NCBI RefSeq assembly: GCF_000807855.2
Contig: NZ_JRYR02000001.1
Location: forward strand, 179,447-243,446
Source: Flammeovirga pacifica
GTDB taxonomy: Bacteria; Bacteroidota; Bacteroidia; Cytophagales; Flammeovirgaceae
Direction of reading: 5' to 3'
DNA length: 64,000 nucleotides
The notes under the pieces were generated by a model, which did not search any database, had not been told where the DNA came from, and saw only the letters and a list, made by a program, of their open reading frames with translations. Positions 53,897-63,515 of the stretch are shown here, one piece after another (the stretch's first letter is position 1; the number at the start of each line of letters is the position of its first letter). The position numbers and the translations under genes were made by a program.

Positions 53897-56479
53897 ATGA
53901 ACAAAATAACCTCTATACTAGCTGTCTTTACACTGTTGTTAACAGGGTGTTCTGACAATTGGAATGTAAACGAACTAACTAAAAAGAGTTATTCTCTAGA
54001 TACAGATTGGACTTTTAAACAAGCCAATAAAGAGAAGTGGTACCCAGCGACTGTACCCGGAGTTGTTCACACAGATTTGTTCGATAACCAATTGATCGAA
54101 GATCCTTTTTATCGTGAAAACGAAAAGAAGCTTCAATGGATTGAAGAAGAAGATTGGGTATACAAGACCACATTTGATGCTCCTGAAGATATTAAGGAGA
54201 ATCATTTTAGTTTACAATTGGAAGGTTTAGATACTTATGCAGATGTAAGACTGAATGGTAAAACAATCTTATCTACAGACAATATGTTTGTAGGGTATGA
54301 AAAAGAAATATCAAGTCTTATCCAACAAAAGGGAAATACTTTAGAGGTGTATTTCCACTCTCCAATTAAGGTGACAAAACCTTTAAGAGAAAAAGCAGGT
54401 TTTGAGTATCCTGCGGATAATGATGCTCGTGCAGAGAAATTCTCCATCTATTCACGTAAAGCTCCTTATTCTTTCGGATGGGATTGGGGCCCTCGTTTTG
54501 TGACTTCAGGTATTTGGAGACCTATCAATATTATTACTTGGAATAAAGCAAAAATTGAAGATGTTCATATTCAGCAGAAATCATTAAATGATGATTTGGC
54601 AGAATTGTCTACATCAATTACAATTCAATCAACAAAATCTCGAAAAGTAAAAGTACGATTAGCTTCTGATGACATTGGTTTTCAATCAGAGACAAAAGAA
54701 GTAGAACTAACTTCTGGTGAGAATGTAATTGATATATCAGCTGAAATAAAAAATCCTGAAAGATGGTGGCCTAATGGTTTAGGTGAACAAAGAAGATACA
54801 ATATCAATGCACAACTTCTTATTGATGGTAAATTAATAGATCAAGAATTGACTAAAATCGGGTTGAGAACAGTCGAATTAATTAATGAGCCGGATAGTTT
54901 AGGAGAAAGCTTCTTTGTGAAAGTAAATGGTCAGCCTGTATTTATGAAAGGGGTAAATTATATTCCTCAAGATAGTTTCTTGCCTTCGGTTACTCAGGAT
55001 CGTTACGATTGGATGATCAAAAGTATGTTAGATGCCCATATGAATATGGTTAGAATTTGGGGTGGAGGTATCTACGAGAGCGACTACTTTTATGACCAAT
55101 GTGATGAGCAAGGACTTTTAGTATGGCAAGACTTTATGTTTGCATGTACAATGTATCCGGGCGATGATGCTTTCTTGGATAAAGTAAAAGAAGAGGCCAC
55201 TTATAACATCAAAAGACTAAGAAATAGACCTTCTTTAGCATTATGGTGTGGAAACAATGAAGTGGGTGTAGCTTGGGACAACTGGGGATGGCAAGATTCT
55301 TATGGTTGGAGCCAAGAAGTACAAGATAAATTAACGGGTGATTACGATAGATTATTTAAGAAATTATTACCAGAAGTAGTAGGGGCACTAGATCCAGGTC
55401 GCTTTTATTATCCATCATCACCAATTTCAAATTGGGGTGAAATAGATGACTTTTCAATTGGTGATAATCACTTCTGGGGTGTTTGGCATGGAAAATATCC
55501 ATTTGAAAGTTTCAAAGAATATGTACCTCGTTTTATGAGTGAGTACGGTTTTCAGTCGTTCCCATCTTTTGAATCCATTAAAAAATTCACAATTGAAGAA
55601 GATTGGGGATTAGAAACGGATGTGATGAATACTCATCAGAAGAGTTACACTGGTAACGGGTTGATTAAAGTATACATGGAAAGAGATTTTGATGTGCCTT
55701 CTAACTTTGAAGACTTTGTATACGTAGGAATGTTACTTCAAGCAGATGGAATGCGACAAGGGTTTGAGGCACACCGTAGTAATATGCCGTACTGTATGGG
55801 TACTTTGTATTGGCAATTGGATGACTGTTGGCCGGCAGCTTCTTGGTCGTCTATTGATTACTTTGGAGAATGGAAAGCATTGCATTATGCTGTGCAAAGA
55901 TCATTTAGACCTCAATTAATTGTTACTGATTTATCTAAAGATCAAATCGAAGTGAAATTAGTGAATGATGAATGGAAGAAATTACCCGTAACATTAGAAG
56001 TAGAATGGAAAAACTTTGACGGGAAAATCATCGCTAAAAAAGAAATCAAAACTACTTTAAAAGATAATGGAGTAGTGACTGCAATAGACGAGAAAATTAC
56101 TTCTTTCTTTGGGATGATTCCATCAAAATCTTTACAAAAAGGAAGTTACCTGTACTTAAAAGTAAAAGGTAAGAATAATGAATTGCTTTCAGACAATTAT
56201 GCATTCTTTGTGAAGCCAAAGTATCAAAAACTTCCTTCTGCAGAAGTGGCGACTAAAGTTGTGAAAGAGAATGGACAGTTAATGGTTAAAGTCACTTCTG
56301 ATGTATTTGCAGAAAGTGTTGCATTAAGTATTGATGGTGAAGAAGTAGTTCATTTTACAGATAATTATTTTCACTTACAAGCGGGCGAAGAGAGAACAAT
56401 TGTAGTAGAAAGAACGGATTTCACAGCAGAGCAATTAAAGGATAAGTTATTAGTGAAATGCCTAAATAACATTAAATAG
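53897..56479 (+). CDS. GH2 beta-mannosidase (lipoprotein)
   Basis: This 860-residue retaining exo-beta-mannosidase is well placed to remove the single beta-1,4-mannose of the N-glycan core. The SPII signal ends LLLTGCSD. The N-terminal sugar-binding domain begins YSLDTDWTFKQ, PATVPGVVHTDLFDNQLIEDPFYRENE (typical beta-mannosidase start), SFGWDWGPRFVTSGIWRP. The TIM barrel follows with VRIWGGGIYESDYFYDQCDEQGLLVWQDFMFAC. The acid/base Glu lies in LWCGNNEVGVAWDNWGW near residue 453 and the nucleophile Glu in RFMSEYGFQSFPSF near 549. WQLDDCWPAASWSSIDY is the usual aromatic platform. Both catalytic residues are present and length is normal. Confidence 0.93.
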   Translation: MNKITSILAVFTLLLTGCSDNWNVNELTKKSYSLDTDWTFKQANKEKWYPATVPGVVHTDLFDNQLIEDPFYRENEKKLQWIEEEDWVYKTTFDAPEDIKENHFSLQLEGLDTYADVRLNGKTILSTDNMFVGYEKEISSLIQQKGNTLEVYFHSPIKVTKPLREKAGFEYPADNDARAEKFSIYSRKAPYSFGWDWGPRFVTSGIWRPINIITWNKAKIEDVHIQQKSLNDDLAELSTSITIQSTKSRKVKVRLASDDIGFQSETKEVELTSGENVIDISAEIKNPERWWPNGLGEQRRYNINAQLLIDGKLIDQELTKIGLRTVELINEPDSLGESFFVKVNGQPVFMKGVNYIPQDSFLPSVTQDRYDWMIKSMLDAHMNMVRIWGGGIYESDYFYDQCDEQGLLVWQDFMFACTMYPGDDAFLDKVKEEATYNIKRLRNRPSLALWCGNNEVGVAWDNWGWQDSYGWSQEVQDKLTGDYDRLFKKLLPEVVGALDPGRFYYPSSPISNWGEIDDFSIGDNHFWGVWHGKYPFESFKEYVPRFMSEYGFQSFPSFESIKKFTIEEDWGLETDVMNTHQKSYTGNGLIKVYMERDFDVPSNFEDFVYVGMLLQADGMRQGFEAHRSNMPYCMGTLYWQLDDCWPAASWSSIDYFGEWKALHYAVQRSFRPQLIVTDLSKDQIEVKLVNDEWKKLPVTLEVEWKNFDGKIIAKKEIKTTLKDNGVVTAIDEKITSFFGMIPSKSLQKGSYLYLKVKGKNNELLSDNYAFFVKPKYQKLPSAEVATKVVKENGQLMVKVTSDVFAESVALSIDGEEVVHFTDNYFHLQAGEERTIVVERTDFTAEQLKDKLLVKCLNNIK

Positions 56480-56486
56480 ATTATAA

Positions 56487-56536
56487 AAAATAGGAGAAGT
56501 AACAATGTAAAGTAATATTGTTTTTCTCCTATTTCT
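56487..56536 (+). terminator. Intrinsic terminator of the GH2 gene
   Basis: The arms AAATAGGAGAA and TTTCTCCTATTT are followed by a short T-rich tract. Confidence 0.7.
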
Positions 56537-56771
56537 TAAACTATTTTAAATCTCCTAATAATTGAAAACCTACCTAAATTTTCTCCAAGAACTGATTATC
56601 TTGTATGCATAAATGAGGTGATTAATCAAATTAACTTATGATTAGCAAAAGCATAGAAAAAACTATCCTTTAAAAAATTATTACTGCATTAAATAAAGTT
56701 ACTTAATCAGAGTTTTTTATTACTTATAGTTTCCGATAGATCATAAATCAGGAAACGAAAATCAAAATGAG

Positions 56772-58208
56772 ATGCGAAGAAGAGATTTTATTAAAACTAC
56801 AGGGATGCTATCTACAGCAATGGCTTTATCAGGAAGCCAAGCGATAGCTTCTAAACTATTCGAAGATGAATTTAAATCACAACGACCAGCCCTAACAGAT
56901 AGAAAATTCACTTCTGAAGTGGTAGAGAAAGTCATCAAAAAAGTAGCAAAGAGAATAAAGGATCCTGAATTAAGATGGATGTTTGAGAACTGCTATCCTA
57001 ACACTTTAGATACAACCATTGATTTCGAAGTGAAAAACGGAAGACCTGATACGTTTGTAATTACAGGTGATATTCCTGCCATGTGGTTAAGAGATTCTAC
57101 GGCACAAGTATGGCCTTATCTTCCACTTGCAAATGATGATGAAAACTTAAAAACCATGATCAAAGGTTTGGTCAATAGACAAGCCGATTGTGTGATTTTA
57201 GATCCATACGCTAACTCATTTGAAAAAGATGAAACAGTAATGTCAAAGTGGTCAAAAACTGATCATACAGATATGAAGCCTGGTACTCACGAAAGAAAGT
57301 GGGAAATTGATTCTCTTTGTTATGCAGTTCGTTTGGCAAATGGCTATTGGAAAACTACTGGAGATGCGTCCATTTTTGATGAAAACTGGCAAAAATCAGC
57401 AAAGCTTATACTTAAGACTTTCAAAGAGCAGCAAAGAAAAGACGGAGTAGGACCCTATACATTCTACAGAACAACGTCAAAACATGAAGATACATTAGCC
57501 AACTGGGGAGCAGGAGCATCTATTAAACCTTGTGGATTAATTGTATCATCTTTCAGACCTTCTGATGATTCTACTGTATTGCCATTTTTAATTCCTTCAA
57601 ATTATTTTGCAGTAGCCTCTTTAAATCAATTGAATGACATTTACACTAATGTGATTGGGGATAAGGCATTTGCAAAAGAATGTGCCGATTTATCGGAAGA
57701 AGTGAAAGAAGCTTTAGCTAAATATGCAGTAAAAGATCATCTTGATTATGGTAAAATATTACCATTTGAAGTAGATGGATATGGAAATCAATATTGTATG
57801 GATGATGCCAATGTACCAAGTTTATTGGCCTTACCGTATTTAGATTGTATTGATGTAAATGATCCACTTTACCAAGCAACAAGAAAGTTTGTTTGGAGTG
57901 AGGATAACCCCTATTTCTTTAAAGGTAAATTTGAAGGAATTGGAGGCCCACACGTAGGTTTAGATTATGTATGGCCGATGTCTATTATTCAGAAAGGACT
58001 TACATCTACATCTGCAGATGAAATAAAATGGTGTTTAAAGCAGTTGAAGGAAACACATGCAGATACAGGGTTTATGCATGAATCTTTCCACAAAAATGAT
58101 CCTAAGAAGTTTACAAGATCATGGTTTGCTTGGACCAATACGTTGTTTGGAGAATTAGTTTACAAAACGTATCAAGAACATCCGGAAGTATTAAAAACTT
58201 CTTTATAA
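56772..58208 (+). CDS. GH125 exo-alpha-1,6-mannosidase with Tat signal
   Basis: This 478-residue metal-independent inverting mannosidase removes alpha-1,6-mannose from N-glycans and mannans. The N-terminus MRRRDFIKTTGMLSTAMALS is a twin-arginine signal, so the folded enzyme is exported by Tat, probably to the periplasm. Family motifs are TFVITGDIPAMWLRDSTAQVWPYL near residue 95, HTDMKPGTHERKWEIDSLCYAVRLA, FRPSDDSTVLPFLIPSNYFA, YQ.YCMDDANVPSLLALPYL and GGPHVGLDYVWPMSI; GFMHESFHKNDPKKFTRSWFAWTN near the end contains the general acid/base region. All blocks are intact. It is preceded by about 290 bp of non-coding sequence and may have its own promoter. Confidence 0.94.
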   Translation: MRRRDFIKTTGMLSTAMALSGSQAIASKLFEDEFKSQRPALTDRKFTSEVVEKVIKKVAKRIKDPELRWMFENCYPNTLDTTIDFEVKNGRPDTFVITGDIPAMWLRDSTAQVWPYLPLANDDENLKTMIKGLVNRQADCVILDPYANSFEKDETVMSKWSKTDHTDMKPGTHERKWEIDSLCYAVRLANGYWKTTGDASIFDENWQKSAKLILKTFKEQQRKDGVGPYTFYRTTSKHEDTLANWGAGASIKPCGLIVSSFRPSDDSTVLPFLIPSNYFAVASLNQLNDIYTNVIGDKAFAKECADLSEEVKEALAKYAVKDHLDYGKILPFEVDGYGNQYCMDDANVPSLLALPYLDCIDVNDPLYQATRKFVWSEDNPYFFKGKFEGIGGPHVGLDYVWPMSIIQKGLTSTSADEIKWCLKQLKETHADTGFMHESFHKNDPKKFTRSWFAWTNTLFGELVYKTYQEHPEVLKTSL

Positions 58209-58218
58209 AATTTAATAG

Positions 58219-58248
58219 CTACCTGATGTGATTTTTTACATCAGGTAG
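58219..58248. other. Hairpin after the GH125 gene
   Basis: The arms CTACCTGATGT and ACATCAGGTAG lie around a T-rich loop, with no clear T-run behind. It may be a weak terminator or mRNA-stabilising stem between the GH125 and CBM9-like genes. Confidence 0.5.
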
Positions 58249-58336
58249 TATATATTAGCTATACTATTTCCATAAGAAATTATCCGTAAGGATTTATCGT
58301 ATTAACTCAATCATCCACCGTATTTTATTCTAAATA

Positions 58337-59428
58337 ATGACTATCCAAAAAGTTAATATTTTTATCATATTAATGTTGTTGAAATTTGGAGCAATTGCTC
58401 AAGTTTTACCAACACCAGAAAGCTATTTATGTTACCAAGCAAATCAACCTATAGAGATTGATGGTGCTTTGGATGAAGCAGATTGGGCTAAAGCAGAATG
58501 GACAGAACTATTCCTTGATATTGAAGGAGATCAAATGACCAAACCAAAGTTTGATACGAAAGTGAAAATGCTTTGGGATGATCAATATCTATATATCGCA
58601 GCAGAGATGATTGAACCTCATTTGTGGAGTACAATTACAGAAAGAGATGCCGTGATTTATTTAGATAATGATTTTGAGGTGTTCATCAATCCGTTACAAG
58701 ATTCTCCAATATATTATGAATTTGAGGTGAACCTTTTAAACACTGTTTGGGATATGATGATGCCAAAACCTTATCGCGATGGAGGTCGAAATATGAATTC
58801 TTGGCATATCGAAGGATTAAAGTCAGCAACAAAAATGTTCGGAACCATTAATGATCCATCTGATATAGATGAAAAATGGACCGTAGAAATTGCCTTCCCA
58901 TTATCAGTGTTATCACAAGAAAGACCTGATTTAATCTATCCAGTTGAAGGAAGAAGATGGAGAATTAACTTCTCAAGAGTAGAGTGGCAACATGAAATTG
59001 TAGAAGGTAAATACACAAAAAAGATCAATCCTGAAACAAAGAAAGCTTATCCTGAGTACAATTGGGTATGGTCGCCTCAAGGTGCTATAAATATGCATAT
59101 GCCGGAACAATGGGGGTATTTAGAATTTACTAAAAATAAAGTAGGTGATAAGAAAAATACCGATGTTTCAGAATCTGAATCAGAAAGATTATACAGACAA
59201 TTATTTGATGTTTACAGAGCACAAAGAGCTTTTAAACATAAAAATAAGAAGTATGCTAAGAGTATGAAAGAATTGAAATTCACTGATAAATTTATGTATA
59301 ACAATAAAGAAGTGAAGCCATATATTCAAAATATACCTCATGGATACTATGTGGTTTTAGAAATACCACAAGAAGACCTCACCCTCATGGTGAGACATGA
59401 TAGCAATGGAGAAATCATCAAGAAATAA
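58337..59428 (+). CDS. Secreted CBM9-like carbohydrate-binding protein
   Basis: This 363-residue protein has a signal peptide (ending GAIAQ) and a CBM9/DOMON-type beta-sandwich over about residues 32-260. IEIDGALDEADWAKAEW is the diagnostic N-terminal motif, followed by KMLWDDQYLYIAAEM, LDNDFEVFINP, YYEFEVNLLNTVWD, WTVEIAFPLSVLS and WRINFSRVEW. The rest is a charged helical tail. Members in Bacteroidota glycan loci bind or possibly process sugars; no catalytic residues can be named. It is followed 70 bp later by the GH10-like gene. Confidence 0.85.
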   Translation: MTIQKVNIFIILMLLKFGAIAQVLPTPESYLCYQANQPIEIDGALDEADWAKAEWTELFLDIEGDQMTKPKFDTKVKMLWDDQYLYIAAEMIEPHLWSTITERDAVIYLDNDFEVFINPLQDSPIYYEFEVNLLNTVWDMMMPKPYRDGGRNMNSWHIEGLKSATKMFGTINDPSDIDEKWTVEIAFPLSVLSQERPDLIYPVEGRRWRINFSRVEWQHEIVEGKYTKKINPETKKAYPEYNWVWSPQGAINMHMPEQWGYLEFTKNKVGDKKNTDVSESESERLYRQLFDVYRAQRAFKHKNKKYAKSMKELKFTDKFMYNNKEVKPYIQNIPHGYYVVLEIPQEDLTLMVRHDSNGEIIKK

Positions 59429-59498
59429 ATATTGACACATAACTTTAAAAGAAGTTATTACTTAATTATATCATCAATTACTTAACCTAAGTACCGAA

Positions 59499-60569
59499 AT
59501 GAACAAGAGAGAATTTTTAAAACTAGCTGGATTAACGACAACTGGCGTCATGATGGGATTACCTGTAATGGGAAAATCAACCAAGCTTCCTAAAAGATGG
59601 ATGTGGTTACATGCTCATGATGATTGGACAGATGCCCAATGGGAAGAAAAATTAGATAAGTTAGTAGAAATTGATATCGAAGCGGTTCTCTTAGGTGGAA
59701 GTGAGAAAACTTTCAAGAGAATGTATCCTCTATTAAAAAAGAGAAACATTGAGATGCATGCTTGGATGTGGACTTTAAACCGAAATGGTGATAAAGAAGC
59801 AAAACAACATCCTGACTGGTATACAGTAAGTGGTGATGGAAGATCTTGCTACGATTATCATCCATATGTTGATTATTATCAGTGGGTGTGCCCATCGAAA
59901 GAAGAGGTACAAGAGCACATTATAAAACAAGCAGTATCATTAGCAAAGATTGAAGGGGTTAAAGGTGTACATTTAGATTATGTAAGATATTCTGATGTTA
60001 TTCTTGCGTCATCATTACAACCGTTATATGGTATTGTTCAAGATAAAGAATATCCAGAGTATGATTTCTGTTATTGTGATACTTGTCGTGATAAGTTCTT
60101 GAAGGAATCAGGTCAAGATATTCGTAAGATGGAAGATCCTACTCAATCAGAAGAGTGGAGACAATTCAGATATGATTCTGTAACTCATCTTGTCAATAAA
60201 ATTTATGATGAAGTACATAAAGAAGGCAAATTGTTATCAGCAGCGGTGTTCCCTTATCCTGAATTAGCAAGAAAAATTTGTCGTCAATCTTGGGATGATT
60301 TTAAATTGGATATGGTTTTCCCAATGGTGTATAATGGTTTTTATGAAGAACCTTTAGAATGGGTGAAATTTGCTACAGAACAAGGTGTGAAATCTGTAAA
60401 ACAAAAAGTGAAAAAGCCAATTATTACGGGTCTTTATACTCCAGATCTTAAGAGTGTGGAAGACACTAAGAAAGCGATAAAATTGGCAAAAAAAGGAGGA
60501 TCTAAAGGTTTTGCTATTTTTGATTTAGGAGGAATGAAAACACCACATTGGAAAGCATTAAAAGACTAA
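59499..60569 (+). CDS. GH10-like (GHL10/DUF4434-type) putative glycoside hydrolase with Tat-like signal
   Basis: This 356-residue protein begins MNKREFLKLAGLTTTGVMMG, a Tat-like signal with KR in place of the RR pair. The body is a TIM barrel of the glycosyl-hydrolase-like 10 group: RWMWLHAHDDWTDAQWEEKLD, IEAVLLGGSEKTF, MHAWMWTLNRNGDKEA, VKGVHLDYVRYSDV, WRQFRYDSVTHLVNKIYDEV, MVFPMVYNGFYEEPLEWV, KPIITGLYTPDL and GFAIFDLGGM. VHLDYVRY is the central beta-strand motif of the fold. A CYCDTC pair suggests a bound metal or disulfide. The substrate is unknown; it ends 6 bp before the EEP gene, so they are co-translated. Confidence 0.82.
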   Translation: MNKREFLKLAGLTTTGVMMGLPVMGKSTKLPKRWMWLHAHDDWTDAQWEEKLDKLVEIDIEAVLLGGSEKTFKRMYPLLKKRNIEMHAWMWTLNRNGDKEAKQHPDWYTVSGDGRSCYDYHPYVDYYQWVCPSKEEVQEHIIKQAVSLAKIEGVKGVHLDYVRYSDVILASSLQPLYGIVQDKEYPEYDFCYCDTCRDKFLKESGQDIRKMEDPTQSEEWRQFRYDSVTHLVNKIYDEVHKEGKLLSAAVFPYPELARKICRQSWDDFKLDMVFPMVYNGFYEEPLEWVKFATEQGVKSVKQKVKKPIITGLYTPDLKSVEDTKKAIKLAKKGGSKGFAIFDLGGMKTPHWKALKD

Positions 60570-60575
60570 GTATTA

Positions 60576-61415
60576 ATGAAAAAAATAATATCAATTATTT
60601 CACTTGTAGTTCTGAGTATAATTCAAGTGAATGCACAAGATAAAAGCTTAAAATACATGTCTTTTAACGTTAGGTATAACAATGCTGACGATAAAGAAAA
60701 TGCTTGGCCTAATCGTAAAGATTGGGTAGCTGATATTGTGAAATTCTATGATGTAGATGTATTAGGAGCTCAGGAAGTATTAAAAGATCAATTAGTTGAT
60801 TTAAAAGAGAGATTACCTCACATGACTCAAATAGGTGTGGGGCGTGATGATGGAAAAGAAGCAGGGGAGTTTTCACCCATCTTTTATAATACTAAAGAAT
60901 TTAAATTAATAGATTCTGGTACTTTTTGGTTATCTGATACTCCAGAACAACCATCACAAGGTTGGGATGCTGTATTACCTAGAATTTGTACTTGGGCAAG
61001 ACTTAAAAGTAAGTCAACAAAACGTACAATTGTAGTGATGAATTGTCATTATGATCATCAAGGAGATGTTGCAAGAGTTAATTCTTCTAAACTTTTAATT
61101 AAGAAATCTCAAGAACTTTCGAATCAAGGAAAATATCCTGTAGTTTTAATGGGAGATTTTAATACAGCACCTCAAGAGGAACCTGTGAAAATCTTAAGCG
61201 ATTATTTCCAAAATACTAGAGAAATTTCATTAACTAACCCATTAGGCCCTATTGGTACATGGCAGTCTTTTGATTACAATAGTACATTGGATTCACATAT
61301 TGATTTTATTTTTACTTATGGGTATTTTAAAGTATTAAGATATGCTCATATCACAGAAGCAAAAAATCAACATTTTCCTTCAGATCACTTACCAGTGTTT
61401 GTTGAGCTACAATAA
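60576..61415 (+). CDS. Exported endonuclease/exonuclease/phosphatase-family phosphodiesterase
   Basis: This 279-residue protein has a signal peptide (ending IQVNAQ) and a complete EEP domain: LKYMSFNVRYNNADDKENAWPNRKDW, VLGAQEVLKDQL (metal Glu), VMNCHYDHQG (catalytic His), VVLMGDFNTAPQEEP (Asp/Asn pair), HIDFIFT and FPSDHLPVFVEL (terminal His). EEP enzymes of this exported type recur in alpha-mannan and N-glycan loci, where a role on phosphorylated or lipid-linked sugars has been suggested. It sits between the GH10-like and GH97 genes with gaps of 6 and 14 bp, clearly one operon. Confidence 0.9.
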   Translation: MKKIISIISLVVLSIIQVNAQDKSLKYMSFNVRYNNADDKENAWPNRKDWVADIVKFYDVDVLGAQEVLKDQLVDLKERLPHMTQIGVGRDDGKEAGEFSPIFYNTKEFKLIDSGTFWLSDTPEQPSQGWDAVLPRICTWARLKSKSTKRTIVVMNCHYDHQGDVARVNSSKLLIKKSQELSNQGKYPVVLMGDFNTAPQEEPVKILSDYFQNTREISLTNPLGPIGTWQSFDYNSTLDSHIDFIFTYGYFKVLRYAHITEAKNQHFPSDHLPVFVELQ

Positions 61416-61429
61416 ATTGAATAAAAATA

Positions 61430-63460
61430 ATGAGGTATTTTAAATTATTTACGTTACTAATTATCACCTTTGTTTCTTTTTCATGTACACCTAACTATTT
61501 AGTAGTTACTTCCCCCGATGAAAAATTAGCGGTAGAAGTATCAACCAATGACGATGGTAAAGCATGGTATAGCGTTACATGGGCAGGGGAACCTATCATA
61601 AAGAAATCTTACTTAGGATTTGAATTTAAAGATCAACCTTCTTTAGACAGCAATTTTAAAATTGTTGGTGAACTAAGAAATACCATGAACGAAACATGGA
61701 AACAACCTTGGGGAGAAAATAAAAAGGTAAAAGATCATCATAATCAATTAAGAATTCAGCTTCAAGAAAAAGATGGTTTACAACGCCGATTGGATGTTGT
61801 ATTTAGAGTGTTTGATAACGGTGTTGGTTTTAGATATGAATTTCCTGAGCAAGAAAACCTGAAGGAGTTTGTTATCATGAACGAAAAGACTCAATTCCAA
61901 TTATCAGACAATCATGAAGCATGGTGGATTTGGGCAGATTATGATACCTATGAGAAATTGTACAATCATACTGATGTCGATTCTGCAACATGGGTAGCAA
62001 CGCCTGTCACTTTCAAGACGAAAGAAAATTATTATGTCAGTCTTCATGAAGCAGCTTTGACTGATTATGCTGGCATGACTCTTAAACTAGATGATCAACA
62101 AAGATATACTTATGAATCGGTATTAGTTCCTTGGGCTAATGGAGATAAAGTAAGAACATCTGCTCCATCAGTAACACCTTGGAGAACAATTCAAGTGGGT
62201 AGAGCAGCTTCAGATTTGGTGAATTCTAATATGATCATTAACCTGAATGAACCCAATAAAATTGAGGATACTTCTTGGATCAAGCCAATGCAATATTTAG
62301 GTATTTGGTGGGAATTCCATATTGGTACCAAAGAATGGAAAGAAGGTCCTAGACAAGGAGCAACTACTGAGTCTGCCAAAAAGTATATTGACTTTGCTGC
62401 CAATCATAATATTGGTGGTGTAGTAGTAGAAGGTTGGAATTCTGGTTGGGATAAATGGGGAGAGAAAGATGCTTTTGATCACATCACTCCAGCCAAAGGT
62501 TATGATTTAGATGAAGTAGCTAAATATGCCAATGATAAAAATGTTGCACTAATCATGCACAATGAAACTGGTGGAGATATTCCTTCTTATGAGAAGTACA
62601 TGGACCAAGCGTTCAATTTGTATGAAGAATTGGGAATTAACGCATTGAAAACGGGTTATGCTGGAGGTATTTTCCCAAGAGGAGAACATCACCATGGTCA
62701 ATATATGGTGAACCATTACCGTAGGGTGGTAGAGAAAGCGGCAAAACATAAAATTATGTTAGATGCTCATGAGCCAATTAAACCTACAGGTATAAGAAGA
62801 ACTTGGCCTAACATGATGACGAGAGAAGGAGTGAGAGGTATGGAATGGAACGGTTGGTCTGACGGTAACCCTCCTAATCACACTTTAATTCTTCCTTTTA
62901 CAAGAATGTTAGGAGGTCCAATTGATTATACTCCAGGTATTTTTGATGTACAGTACGAAAACTCTCCAAATAGAGTAGCTTGGAATACTACAGCAGAAAT
63001 TATGGATGAAGCTAGAGTACATACTACATTAGTGAAACAAATGGCCTTATCGATTATTTTATATAGTCCATTACAAATGGCTTCTGACCTTGTAGAAAAT
63101 TATGAAAAGCATTTAGATGCCTTTAAATTCTTAGAATCTTCAACTGCAGATTGGGATGAAAGTATTATGGTCTCTGGCGAGATTGGTGAATATGCAATCA
63201 CCGCTAGAAGAGCGGGAGAAGAATGGTTTATTGGTGCAGCAACTGATGAAACAGGTAGAGCTGTAAGTATCAATTTAGATTTCTTAGAATCAAATAAATT
63301 GTATAAAGCAACAATTTATACAGATGCTCCTGGAGCAACATATTTGATGAAACCTAAGAAATATGAAATCATAGAAAAGAATGTAACATCAGAAGAGGCG
63401 ATGCTTATTCAGATGAATTCAGGTGGTGGTCAAGCCATTCACCTGCAATTACTTCAATAA
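61430..63460 (+). CDS. GH97 glycoside hydrolase (SusB-like, lipoprotein)
   Basis: This 676-residue enzyme has an SPII signal (FVSFSC). The N-terminal beta-sandwich (about 25-280) carries VVTSPDEKLAVEVSTNDDGKAWYSV, ETWKQPWGENKKVKDHHNQL and FRVFDNGVGFRYEFP. The TIM barrel follows: YLGIWWEFHIG, GVVVEGWNSGW, INALKTGYAGGIFPRGEHHH near residue 407, MLDAHEPIKPTGIRRTWPN near 447 and RGMEWNGW. PFTRMLGGPIDYTPGIFD precedes the C-terminal sandwich. GH97 has retaining (nucleophile Asp) and inverting (Gly in that place) groups; KTGYAGG here has Gly, as in SusB, which favours an inverting alpha-glucosidase. Within an N-glycan locus it could remove capping glucose (inference). Confidence 0.92.
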   Translation: MRYFKLFTLLIITFVSFSCTPNYLVVTSPDEKLAVEVSTNDDGKAWYSVTWAGEPIIKKSYLGFEFKDQPSLDSNFKIVGELRNTMNETWKQPWGENKKVKDHHNQLRIQLQEKDGLQRRLDVVFRVFDNGVGFRYEFPEQENLKEFVIMNEKTQFQLSDNHEAWWIWADYDTYEKLYNHTDVDSATWVATPVTFKTKENYYVSLHEAALTDYAGMTLKLDDQQRYTYESVLVPWANGDKVRTSAPSVTPWRTIQVGRAASDLVNSNMIINLNEPNKIEDTSWIKPMQYLGIWWEFHIGTKEWKEGPRQGATTESAKKYIDFAANHNIGGVVVEGWNSGWDKWGEKDAFDHITPAKGYDLDEVAKYANDKNVALIMHNETGGDIPSYEKYMDQAFNLYEELGINALKTGYAGGIFPRGEHHHGQYMVNHYRRVVEKAAKHKIMLDAHEPIKPTGIRRTWPNMMTREGVRGMEWNGWSDGNPPNHTLILPFTRMLGGPIDYTPGIFDVQYENSPNRVAWNTTAEIMDEARVHTTLVKQMALSIILYSPLQMASDLVENYEKHLDAFKFLESSTADWDESIMVSGEIGEYAITARRAGEEWFIGAATDETGRAVSINLDFLESNKLYKATIYTDAPGATYLMKPKKYEIIEKNVTSEEAMLIQMNSGGGQAIHLQLLQ

Positions 63461-63483
63461 ATCTAGAGAGGATATTGAATATG

Positions 63484-63514
63484 AAAGAGGTGCTATTTAG
63501 TACCTCTTTTTTTA
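63484..63514 (+). terminator. Intrinsic terminator at the end of the glycan locus
   Basis: The arms AGAGGTGCTA and TAGTACCTCT (imperfect, AGAGGT/ACCTCT perfect) are followed by TTTTTTT. The group II intron begins directly behind it. Confidence 0.8.
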
Positions 63515-63515
63515 T

